A stretch of DNA of 12,960 bases from an uncultured Eubacteriales bacterium (GTDB lineage: Bacteria > Bacillota > Clostridia > Oscillospirales > Oscillospiraceae). Shown here piece after piece: positions 7,080 through 12,895 of this stretch (within the stretch, counting starts at the first letter, position 1; each line of letters opens with the position of its first letter). The notes under the pieces were generated by a model that searched no databases, was not told the origin of the DNA, and saw only the letters and a list, made by a program, of their open reading frames with translations. The DNA lies in NCBI GenBank assembly GCA_900544945.1, contig UQXG01000055.1, forward strand, positions 1-12,960, read 5' to 3'. A program made the position numbers and the translations under genes.

Positions 7080-7654
7080 TAGATACGAATAACAAGCGAA
7101 ACCCATTTGCCTTATTTCTGGAATTTGCCCGGTTCGGCTGCTTTACCTTCGGCGGCGGCTGGAGCATCATTGCCCAGATGCAGCAATATTACGGCGACCG
7201 GCGCAAGGAGATTACCTCCCAGGAGCTGATGGATCTGACCAGCGTGGCCAAAAGCCTGCCCGGCACCATGATCGCCAACGTGGCCATGCTCTACGGCTAT
7301 CGGGCCGGAGGCCTGGCCGGAGGCTTTGCGGCGGTGTTCGGCATGATTCTGCCGCCTATGGTGGTCATCGTCATCATCAGCTATTGCTACGCCGCCTTCC
7401 GGAGCAATCCCTGGGTCAGCGCAGCCATGTCCGGAATGCAGGCTGCGGTGGTGCCCATTATCTTCTCCGCCGCCATCAACCTGGTTCACGGCAGTATGCC
7501 CTATCCCCCCTGCGTGGTGCTGATGGCGCTGTCCGTTGCCGCCTATCTGTTTACAAGCATCAATCCCATACTGCTCGTCATTGTCGGCGTCTTCGCCGGA
7601 CTGGCTCTGGGCAGCTATTACGAGAAAAGGGGGCTGAACCATGATATTGCTTAA
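7076..7654 (+). CDS. CHR (chromate transporter) family half-size membrane protein, first of pair
   Basis: A 192-residue membrane protein matching one half of the CHR family (ChrA). The family N-terminus is clear: NPFALFLEFARFGCFTFGGG, then DLTSVAKSLPGTMIANVAMLYGY, then further hydrophobic helices. In many Firmicutes ChrA is split into two adjacent short genes that presumably form a heterodimer, as here. Chromate is the namesake substrate; the natural substrate in gut anaerobes is unclear. The start is uncertain. The frame is open from an ATG at 7052, but no ribosome site precedes it and a candidate -10 box abuts it. The GTG at 7076 touches GGAGG and overlaps the stop of a small upstream frame, suggesting reinitiation; no normal start codon lies 5-10 nt after GGAGG. 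It overlaps the next gene by 14 nt. Confidence 0.85.
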   Translation: MIDTNNKRNPFALFLEFARFGCFTFGGGWSIIAQMQQYYGDRRKEITSQELMDLTSVAKSLPGTMIANVAMLYGYRAGGLAGGFAAVFGMILPPMVVIVIISYCYAAFRSNPWVSAAMSGMQAAVVPIIFSAAINLVHGSMPYPPCVVLMALSVAAYLFTSINPILLVIVGVFAGLALGSYYEKRGLNHDIA

Positions 7655-8189
7655 GCTTTTCTGGAGCTTTATGCTCATCGGCTTCGGCAGCTTCGGCGGC
7701 CTGAGCATGATTCCCCAGATCTCCAACGAGGTGCTCTCCCACGGTTGGATGACCGCCGACCAGGTCACGGATATCGTGGCCATCGCCGAAATGACCCCCG
7801 GCCCTCTGGGTCTGAACTGCGCCTCCTTCGCCGGAATGCAGGCGGCAGGCATTCCCGGCGCCATTGCCGCCAACTTTGGCGTGCTCACGCCCAGCATTAC
7901 CCTGTGCGCCGTTGCCGCCATCTTTTTCCACCGGTTTCACGAAAGCAAGATTATGCAGCACATTCTGCTGGGCGTCCGGCCCATCTGCCTGGGAATGGTA
8001 GCCGGTGTGGTGATTTCCCTGAGCCTCAGCAATTACTGGTCGGGCACAAGCCTGGAATGGACCAGCATCGCTCTGGGAGCGGTGGATCTGGTGCTGCTGA
8101 TGAAGTTCAAGGTTGGGATTCCCCAGATTCTGGTTTTCAGCGCGGCGGCGGGGCTGGTGCTCTTCGGTGTGCTGGGGCTTCCCCTGTGA
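7641..8189 (+). CDS. CHR (chromate transporter) family half-size membrane protein, second of pair
   Basis: A 182-residue partner of the preceding protein, with the same fold signature in its own version: LLKLFWSFMLIGFGSFGGLS at the N-terminus, then VAIAEMTPGPLGLNCASFAG (46-65), the Pro-Gly-Pro motif typical of ChrA halves, and about five hydrophobic helices. It starts inside the end of the first half gene with a 14-nt overlap, which points to coupled translation and a fixed ratio of the two halves. The pair would form an inner-membrane anion transporter; the substrate is not shown by the sequence. DUF2284 follows 13 nt later, so the three genes likely share a transcript. Confidence 0.9.
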   Translation: MILLKLFWSFMLIGFGSFGGLSMIPQISNEVLSHGWMTADQVTDIVAIAEMTPGPLGLNCASFAGMQAAGIPGAIAANFGVLTPSITLCAVAAIFFHRFHESKIMQHILLGVRPICLGMVAGVVISLSLSNYWSGTSLEWTSIALGAVDLVLLMKFKVGIPQILVFSAAAGLVLFGVLGLPL

Positions 8190-8202
8190 AAGGCGGACAT
8201 TT

Positions 8203-8742
8203 ATGACGGAAAAAGAAATGATTGACCTGGCCCTTGCCGAGGGCGTCAGTGCGGCAGAAATGACCGACACCAAGGACATCGTATTCGACCCTATGTTCCG
8301 ACCCTTCTGCGCGGAGAATCTGTGCGGTCAGTATGGGGTCAACTACTGCTGCCCTCCGGACTGCGGCACCCCGGAGGAAATGAAGCAGCGGATTCTGGCT
8401 CACAAACGGGCGCTGGTGCTGCAAACCATCTGGGAAATTCCGGATATTTCCGACAACGGCCTTATCAAGCCGGCAAAGAAGGGGCACAACGCCATCCAGC
8501 TTCGGCTTCAGAAGAAATTCCACGAGGCCGGGATCCCCGGCTTTCTGGTGGGAGCCAGCGGGTGCGGCCTTTGCTCTCCCTGCCATCTGAAAAACGGAGA
8601 GCCCTGCCCCCATCCGGAGGAGCGGTACAGCTGCATGTCCGCCTACTGCATCTTTGTGCGCAAGCTGGCAGAGCACTGCGGCATGGACTACGACTGCGGG
8701 GAAGGGCTGCTGGCCTTCTTCGGGATGTATGTCTTTGACTGA
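8203..8742 (+). CDS. DUF2284 family cysteine-rich predicted metal-binding protein
   Basis: A soluble 179-residue protein with 13 cysteines. The N-terminal cluster is C36, C41, C49, C50 and C54 (FCAENLCGQYGVNYCCPPDC). The central cluster CGLCSPC with C121, C124, C127, then C135, has ferredoxin-like CxxCxxC...C spacing, and C144, C149, C159 and C165 follow. This agrees with the DUF2284 family, annotated as a predicted metal-binding protein and probably holding an Fe-S cluster; no reaction is established to my knowledge. The frame runs back to 8113, but that part overlaps the transporter gene; the ATG at 8203 gives the usual length. It lies 13 nt behind the CHR pair with only a weak AAAGGCGG site, so translation may depend on the upstream gene. 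Confidence 0.87.
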   Translation: MTEKEMIDLALAEGVSAAEMTDTKDIVFDPMFRPFCAENLCGQYGVNYCCPPDCGTPEEMKQRILAHKRALVLQTIWEIPDISDNGLIKPAKKGHNAIQLRLQKKFHEAGIPGFLVGASGCGLCSPCHLKNGEPCPHPEERYSCMSAYCIFVRKLAEHCGMDYDCGEGLLAFFGMYVFD

Positions 8743-8746
8743 CCAA

Positions 8747-8774
8747 AACCTCCCGGCTTCAAAGCCGGGAGGTT
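8747..8774 (+). terminator. Hairpin at the end of the CHR-DUF2284 operon
   Basis: Perfect 13-bp complementarity, AACCTCCCGGCTT and AAGCCGGGAGGTT, separated by two bases, starting 4 nt after the DUF2284 stop. On the plus strand the T tract is only two bases and runs into TTGACA; on the minus strand GGTTTTGG follows. It is probably an imperfect terminator. Confidence 0.65.
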
Positions 8775-8801
8775 GACAAATCCGGAAATCCAATGTATAG
8801 T
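8773..8801 (+). promoter_or_regulatory. Near-consensus sigma-A promoter with no gene directly downstream
   Basis: Perfect TTGACA (8773-8778), 17-bp spacer, TATAGT (8796-8801). It is the best match to consensus in the window. Transcription would start near 8808 and run into the palindromic repeat region; the first supported coding sequence is 460 bp away, beyond two terminator-like hairpins. The -35 box shares two bases with the preceding hairpin. Confidence 0.55.
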
Positions 8802-8833
8802 GGCACGGCGCAGCCGTGGCGGGTGAGGGAAAA

Positions 8834-9048
8834 GGCTCCCCTTGCTGACCAAGGGGAGCTGTCACGAAGTGACTGAGGGGATCAGAACTCCTACTTTTCT
8901 GGGCACTCTCAATAAAGCGTGGTTTTACAATCCCTCAGTCTCGCGCTTGCGTGAGACGCGCGAGCCTTACATAGTGGTATGACTGCCACCGGCAGTCATG
9001 GTAATTCTGATTCGCTGCGCGGAGCACCACCCTTTGCACAAGGGAGCC
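8834..9048. repeat. Composite palindromic intergenic element
   Basis: The outer arms are GGCTCCCCTTG (8834-8844) and CAAGGGAGCC (9039-9048). The inner arms are GACTGAGGGGAT (8871-8882) and ATCCCTCAGTC (8930-8940). Each right arm is one base shorter than its left partner. Local hairpins lie between. The sequence around CACGAAGTGACTGAGGG resembles dispersed intergenic palindromes I know from Faecalibacterium-type Clostridia. No transposase and no clear target-site duplication are seen, so a MITE-like origin is an inference. Confidence 0.55.
8979..9042 (+). repeat. Dispersed repeat, copy A: palindrome plus 34-bp conserved block
   Basis: A 9-bp stem ATGACTGCC/GGCAGTCAT with loop ACC (8979-8999), a 9-nt spacer, then a 34-bp block (9009-9042, beginning GATTCGCTGCGCGGAGCACC). 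The block matches 12896-12929 on the opposite strand at 33 of 34 positions. The palindromes of the two copies differ by compensatory changes. Confidence 0.8.
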
Positions 9049-9092
9049 GGGGGTGCTCCCGCACCAGTACGTTCATCGATGTTTCTCAGAAG

Positions 9093-9125
9093 AACCGGAA
9101 AATTGTACCACTTTCTCCGGTTTTT
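9093..9125 (+). terminator. Terminator inside the gene-free stretch
   Basis: Stem AACCGGA (9093-9099)/TCCGGTT (9116-9122), extended inward by AAA/TTT with one bulged C. The T run 9121-9125 overlaps the base of the stem. Confidence 0.55.
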
Positions 9126-9154
9126 CGCAATGACATGGTTTTTTGACAGTCTTC

Positions 9155-9184
9155 AAAAAGGAGAGGAGAAATCCTCTCCCTTTT
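9155..9184 (+). terminator. Strong terminator ahead of the SPFH operon
   Basis: Stem GGAGAGGA (9160-9167)/TCCTCTCC (9172-9179) with a GAAA tetraloop, preceded by an A run and followed by CTTTT. It is usable in both directions and insulates the next operon from upstream transcription. Confidence 0.8.
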
Positions 9185-9193
9185 CATTTCCTC

Positions 9194-9222
9194 TTGCAAT
9201 ACGCCGCCAACTTTGTTATACT
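9194..9222 (+). promoter_or_regulatory. Promoter of the SPFH/TPM operon
   Basis: TTGCAA (9194-9199) and TATACT (9217-9222) with a 17-bp spacer, 47 bp before the ATG at 9269. It resembles a housekeeping promoter. I see no typical extracytoplasmic-sigma pattern such as the sigma-W box that drives the B. subtilis relatives. Confidence 0.65.
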
Positions 9223-9268
9223 GAATTCAGAATTACAAACCACAAAACATGGAAAGGATGATTGATTT

Positions 9269-10591
9269 ATGGGTCTTATTCGTGCAGGTCTGAATGCCGC
9301 CGGCGGCGTTCTGGGGGATCAATGGAAGGAATTTTTCCGCTGTGAGGCCATTCCCGCCGACGTTCTGGCGATGAAGGGGCAGAAGGCCGGCGGCCGCCGC
9401 TCCGTCAACAACAAGGGAAGCGACAATATCATCACCAACGGCTCCGTAATTCTGGTTGCCGACGGTCAGTGCATGATGATCGTGGATCAGGGAAAAATCG
9501 TGGAGTTTGCCGCCGAGCCCGGCGAGTACACCTACGACGCTTCCACCCAGCCCACCATCTTTTGCGGTGACTTCGGCGAGGGGGTCAAGAAATCCTTCGT
9601 GGAATTCGGCCGCCGGGTAACCTTCGGCGGGGAGCCCAGCAAGGATCAGCGAATCTACTACTTCAACACCAAGGAGCTTACCGGCAACAAGTACGGCACT
9701 CCCAGCCCGGTGCCCTTCCGGGTGGTGGATACCAACATCGGCCTGGATACGGACGTGGGCCTGCGGTGCTTCGGCGTGTTCTCCTACCGGATCTGCGACC
9801 CCATGCTCTTCTATAAGAATGTCTGCGGCAACGTTTCCGCCGACTATACCCGTGAGGAGCTGGACGGCCAGCTGCGCAGTGAGCTGCTTTCCGCCCTGGG
9901 CATGGCCTTCGGCAAGATCTCCGAAATGGGCATCCGCTACAGCGCCCTGCAAATGCACACCCTGGAGCTGGCGGACACCCTGAACGACATCCTCAGCAAG
10001 AAATGGCGGGAGAAGCGGGGTCTGGAGATCGTCAGCATCGGCATTTCCAGCCTGACCCCCGTAGAGGAGGACATGAAGCGGATTCAGGAGCTTCAGGCCG
10101 CCTCTGCCTACGCCACCCCCCAGCACGCCGCCGCCCAGCTGTTCAAGGCGCAGGCCGAGGCCATGAAGGCCGCTGCCGGAAATCCCGGCGGTGCCATGGT
10201 GGGCATGTTCGGCATGAACGCCGTCCAGCAGGCGGGGAACACCGCCACCCAGCTGTTCCAGATGGGCGCAACTCCCGCCGCCCCGGCTGCCCCCGCCGCC
10301 CCGGCAGCCCCGACCGGGGAAACCTGGAAGTGCCCCAGCTGCGGCGCCTCCGTCACCGGAAAGTTCTGCACCGAGTGCGGCACGAAAAAGCCCCAGGCCG
10401 ACGGCTGGGTCTGCGCCTGCGGCGCGGTGAACAAGGGCAAATTCTGCAGCGAATGCGGAGCGAAAAAGCCTGCCGGAGTGCCTCAGTACCGGTGTGACAA
10501 GTGTGGCTGGGAGCCGCCCAAGGGTACCAAGCCCCCCAAATTCTGCCCGGAGTGCGGGGATCCCTTTGACGACGGAGACATTGTGAAATAA
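9269..10591 (+). CDS. SPFH-domain protein with three C-terminal zinc ribbons (YdjI-like)
   Basis: A 440-residue cytoplasmic protein of the family often labelled virion core protein, related to B. subtilis YdjI. Residues ~20-280 form the SPFH (band 7) part: FRCEAIPADVLAMKG, NGSVILVADGQCMMIVDQGK (57-76), VPFRVVDTNIGLDTDVGLRC and KKWREKRGLEIVSIGI. An Ala-rich stretch and an AAP-repeat linker (337-348) lead to three ribbons: C355/C358/C367/C370, C382/C384/C393/C396 (CxC, not CxxC) and C409/C412/C426/C429, closing with KFCPECGDPFDDGDIVK, very typical of this family. In B. subtilis, YdjI helps bring the stress protein PspA to the membrane through YdjG and YdjH. Relatives of those two follow here, so a membrane-stress scaffold is likely; no PspA gene is in view. 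AAAGGA upstream supports the ATG. Confidence 0.88.
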   Translation: MGLIRAGLNAAGGVLGDQWKEFFRCEAIPADVLAMKGQKAGGRRSVNNKGSDNIITNGSVILVADGQCMMIVDQGKIVEFAAEPGEYTYDASTQPTIFCGDFGEGVKKSFVEFGRRVTFGGEPSKDQRIYYFNTKELTGNKYGTPSPVPFRVVDTNIGLDTDVGLRCFGVFSYRICDPMLFYKNVCGNVSADYTREELDGQLRSELLSALGMAFGKISEMGIRYSALQMHTLELADTLNDILSKKWREKRGLEIVSIGISSLTPVEEDMKRIQELQAASAYATPQHAAAQLFKAQAEAMKAAAGNPGGAMVGMFGMNAVQQAGNTATQLFQMGATPAAPAAPAAPAAPTGETWKCPSCGASVTGKFCTECGTKKPQADGWVCACGAVNKGKFCSECGAKKPAGVPQYRCDKCGWEPPKGTKPPKFCPECGDPFDDGDIVK

Positions 10592-10612
10592 GGCAGCGCC
10601 TGGGAGGGGAAT

Positions 10613-11704
10613 ATGGAACTGGTCAACTATAAATGCCCGTCCTGTACCGCGCCTTTGCGGTTCGACGAGAAGACCGGGAAGCTGGTCTGCGACTTCTGCG
10701 GCAGCATCTACACGGTCAAGGAAGCCGAGACGCTGAACGCCGAAAAGGAAGCGGCAGCCGCCAAGGCGGAAAAGCCGGACATCCCGGAGGTTCAGCAGAC
10801 GGAGGATCCCAATCTGCACGCCTATCTTTGCCCCAGCTGCGGCGCAGAGCTGATCTGCGAGATAACCACCGCCGCCACCTCCTGTCCCTACTGCGGCAAC
10901 GTGAATATTGTCCCCGGGCAGCTGTCCGGGGAACTGAAGCCCGACTTTGTGATTCCCTTCCAGGTGGAGCGCAAATCGGTGGTGGAGGCGCTGCACAAGC
11001 ACTACGGAAAGCACAACTTCTACCTGCCCAAGCTCTTCCGGACGGAAAACCACATTCAGAAGGTTCAGGGCGTTTACGTTCCCTTCTGGCTCTACGACGC
11101 CCGGCTTTCCGGCGAGGGTCGCTACGAGGGCATGGACAGCGTCACCCATCGGGAAGGGGACTATGAGGTCACCCGCACCCGGCACTATGACGTGGAGCGC
11201 GCGGGCACGGCGGACTTTGTAAAGGTTCCCGTGGATGCCTCCAAAAAAATGCCGGATAACTACATGGACTCCCTGGAGCCCTACGATTACGACAAGCTTG
11301 CGCCCTTCTCCACCGCCTACCTGCCCGGCTTTCTGGCGGATCGCTACGACGAAAGTGCCGAGGACTGCGCTCCCAGAATGCAGACCCGGTGCGAAAACGC
11401 CTTGTCTTCCAAGCTGCGCAGCGACGTGAATCACACCACCGTCACCCAGAAAAGCTTTCAGGCCCACATCGACCGGAAGGAGGCCCACTACGCCCTGCTT
11501 CCCGTGTGGATGCTGACCACCAAATGGCGGGACAAGAATTATCTTTTCGCCATGAACGGTCAAACCGGAAAAATGGTGGGGGAGCTGCCCACGGATCCCG
11601 TCCTTTTCTGCCGGAATGTGGCTCTGCTGACTCTGCTTCTGACCCTTTTCTTCCGGTTCTCCGGCCTTGTGAAGCTGCTGATTCTGTGGATTCGCTATTT
11701 GTAA
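10613..11704 (+). CDS. Double zinc-ribbon protein with C-terminal membrane helix (YdjG-like)
   Basis: A 363-residue protein starting with two zinc ribbons: C8/C11 with C26/C29 (YKCPSCTAPLRF and LVCDFCG), and C73/C76 with C91/C94 (CPSCGAEL and CPYCG), joined by a charged Ala/Glu-rich, possibly coiled segment (37-65). A central domain follows, with LKPDFVIPFQVERKS, YLPKLFRTE and GVYVPFWLYDARLSG, motifs I know from TFIIB-type zinc-ribbon proteins of Firmicutes. About 30 hydrophobic residues at the end (332-361) should anchor it in the membrane with ribbons in the cytoplasm. It has a strong GGGAGGGG site, lies 21 nt after the SPFH gene and 13 nt before the TPM gene, and matches the content of the B. 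subtilis ydjGHI set in a different order. It probably links the SPFH protein to the membrane. Confidence 0.85.
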   Translation: MELVNYKCPSCTAPLRFDEKTGKLVCDFCGSIYTVKEAETLNAEKEAAAAKAEKPDIPEVQQTEDPNLHAYLCPSCGAELICEITTAATSCPYCGNVNIVPGQLSGELKPDFVIPFQVERKSVVEALHKHYGKHNFYLPKLFRTENHIQKVQGVYVPFWLYDARLSGEGRYEGMDSVTHREGDYEVTRTRHYDVERAGTADFVKVPVDASKKMPDNYMDSLEPYDYDKLAPFSTAYLPGFLADRYDESAEDCAPRMQTRCENALSSKLRSDVNHTTVTQKSFQAHIDRKEAHYALLPVWMLTTKWRDKNYLFAMNGQTGKMVGELPTDPVLFCRNVALLTLLLTLFFRFSGLVKLLILWIRYL

Positions 11705-11717
11705 GGGAGGGCGGAAT

Positions 11718-12509
11718 ATGAAACGATTTTTCTCTGTTTTCCTGGCGGTTGCGCTGCTGATGGTTCTGGCGGTGCCCGCCTCCGCCGCGGAAAGTTACAT
11801 CTGGGACGAGGCCGGGCTTCTGAATGAGGAAGGCCGGGCGGAGCTGAACGAAACTGCCCGGGAGATTTCCGAAAGAACCGGCTGCGGAGTCTATTTTCTG
11901 AGCATTCCCGACTATACCGTCTACGGCAAGGACACCATCTATGACACCGCCGTGTGGCTTTTCGAGCAGAAGGGTCTGGGCACAGGCGAAAATAAGGATG
12001 GAGTACTGCTGGTGCTGTCCATGGCCGACCGGGACTACAGCCTGATTGCCCACAGCTTCGGCGACACCGCCCTGACCGACTCCGGCAAGGACTACATTAC
12101 CGATGCCTGTCTGGATGACTTCGGTGAAAACGACTGGTATTACGGCGTTTACGACTACCTGAACGCCACGGACACCCTGCTGACCCAGGCTCGGAACGGG
12201 GATATTTACGACCGGGACAAGGTTTCCTCCGGAAGCCAGTGGACCTGGAGCCTGATCATCGGCCTGTCCCTGGCTCTGATCGTCTGCGTCACCCAGCAGG
12301 CCGTCATGAAAAAGAAGGTTCGGGAGCAGACCCAGGCTCTGGGCTACCTGAAGAAGGGCAGCGTCAACATTACCCGCCGCTCTGATCGCTACACCCATAC
12401 CACGGAGACCCGGGTGAAGATCAACAACGATAAGGACAGTTCCTCCGGCGGCGGCTCCAGCTATTCCCATTCCTCCGGTGGCTACTCCGGCAAGAGTGGC
12501 AAGTTCTAA
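11718..12509 (+). CDS. TPM-domain membrane protein with Gly/Ser-rich tail (YdjH-like)
   Basis: A 263-residue protein with a signal peptide (1-23, Lys-Arg start, hydrophobic core, ASA cleavage site). The extracytoplasmic TPM domain follows at about 25-160, with YIWDEAGLLNEEGRAELNE and then DGVLLVLSMADRDYSLI, the usual TPM landmarks. A membrane helix at 176-196 comes next, then a basic segment and a Ser/Gly-rich tail (241-261, SSSGGGSSYSHSSGGYSG). TPM domains have been linked to phosphatase activity in plants and to membrane-complex maintenance; catalysis here is not shown. Together with the two preceding genes it matches the B. subtilis YdjG-YdjH-YdjI set that anchors PspA under membrane stress. 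GGGAGGG lies upstream of the ATG. Confidence 0.88.
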   Translation: MKRFFSVFLAVALLMVLAVPASAAESYIWDEAGLLNEEGRAELNETAREISERTGCGVYFLSIPDYTVYGKDTIYDTAVWLFEQKGLGTGENKDGVLLVLSMADRDYSLIAHSFGDTALTDSGKDYITDACLDDFGENDWYYGVYDYLNATDTLLTQARNGDIYDRDKVSSGSQWTWSLIIGLSLALIVCVTQQAVMKKKVREQTQALGYLKKGSVNITRRSDRYTHTTETRVKINNDKDSSSGGGSSYSHSSGGYSGKSGKF

Positions 12510-12518
12510 GGTGCTGCC

Positions 12519-12794
12519 ATGAAGCGAAAATGGACGCCGGAAGAGGTGCGGCAGTGGTATGACCGGCACGGTCTGTATGTTTACTGCAACCCGGAGGACG
12601 GAAACTGGATCGTCCGGAAAGCCTGGGGTTTCGGATGGACCATGAATCTGGCAAACCCCAGAACCTGGCTGTTTCTGGCCGGGGTGCTGGCGGTGCTGCT
12701 GGCGACCTTCTATTGGAGCCAGCCCAGTCACTCGGTAGGCGTCATCGGCGGTGCCGACGGGCCAACGGCGATTTTTATTACAGGGAAGCCTTAA
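12519..12794 (+). CDS. Small membrane protein: DUF5808-like segment plus sodium-pump decarboxylase GGADGPT motif
   Basis: A 91-residue protein starting 9 nt after the TPM gene with AAGGTG ahead of its ATG, so probably the last gene of the operon. Residues ~13-50 (WYDRHGLYVYCNPEDGNWIV and GFGWTMNLANPRTW) resemble, from memory, the DUF5808 pattern of an aromatic-NP-D stretch followed by GWTxN. One membrane helix spans about 50-66. The C-terminus (72-90) reads SVGVIGGADGPTAIFITGK, very close to the signature of the membrane beta subunit of Na+-translocating decarboxylases (OadB, MmdB, GcdB), whose Asp in GGADGPT is important for Na+ transport. Here it stands alone, without the other pump helices, so a pump function is not expected. 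What the motif does is unknown. Confidence 0.75.
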   Translation: MKRKWTPEEVRQWYDRHGLYVYCNPEDGNWIVRKAWGFGWTMNLANPRTWLFLAGVLAVLLATFYWSQPSHSVGVIGGADGPTAIFITGKP

Positions 12795-12831
12795 ACCAAG
12801 CCGCTTTCTAACCGTAAAACAAAAGTCAACG

Positions 12832-12866
12832 AAAAATCCCTGGGCACGCAATGCCCAGGGATTTTT
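12832..12866. terminator. Bidirectional terminator after the SPFH/TPM operon
   Basis: Perfect 15-bp inverted repeat with loop CGCAA. The stem base is AAAAA on the left and TTTTT on the right, so it can stop transcription from either side. It starts 37 bp after the last stop codon. Confidence 0.9.
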
Positions 12867-12895
12867 CAGCGTGTCAAAAAAGTCCGCAAAACACG

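Larger units (their letters stand above)
8808..9125 (+). ncRNA. Candidate structured non-coding transcript
   Basis: The boundaries are inferred from the promoter at 8773-8801 and the terminator at 9093-9125. No credible coding frame lies inside. Predicted hairpins are GCTCCCCTTG/CAAGGGGAGC (8835-8859), GTCAC/GTGAC (8861-8873), CTCGCGC/GCGCGAG (8940-8964), ATGACTGCC/GGCAGTCAT (8979-8999) and GGAGCACC/GGTGCTCC (9021-9059). The body overlaps a repeat element, so the alternative is an inserted repeat that merely carries or abuts a promoter. Confidence 0.3.

Noticed and set aside
8998..9261. 87-codon plus-strand frame in the gene-free stretch
   Set aside because: It crosses the repeat, two terminators and a promoter, has no ribosome site, and matches no family I recognise.
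9269..10591. Virion core protein annotation suggesting phage DNA
   Set aside because: That label is a historical name for this SPFH/zinc-ribbon family; no phage genes are nearby and the neighbours are YdjG- and YdjH-like chromosomal genes.
12519..12794. Remnant of an oxaloacetate decarboxylase beta subunit gene
   Set aside because: The frame has its own ribosome site and a coherent N-terminal segment, stops 8 codons after the motif's IF, and no other beta-subunit sequence follows in any frame before the terminator.
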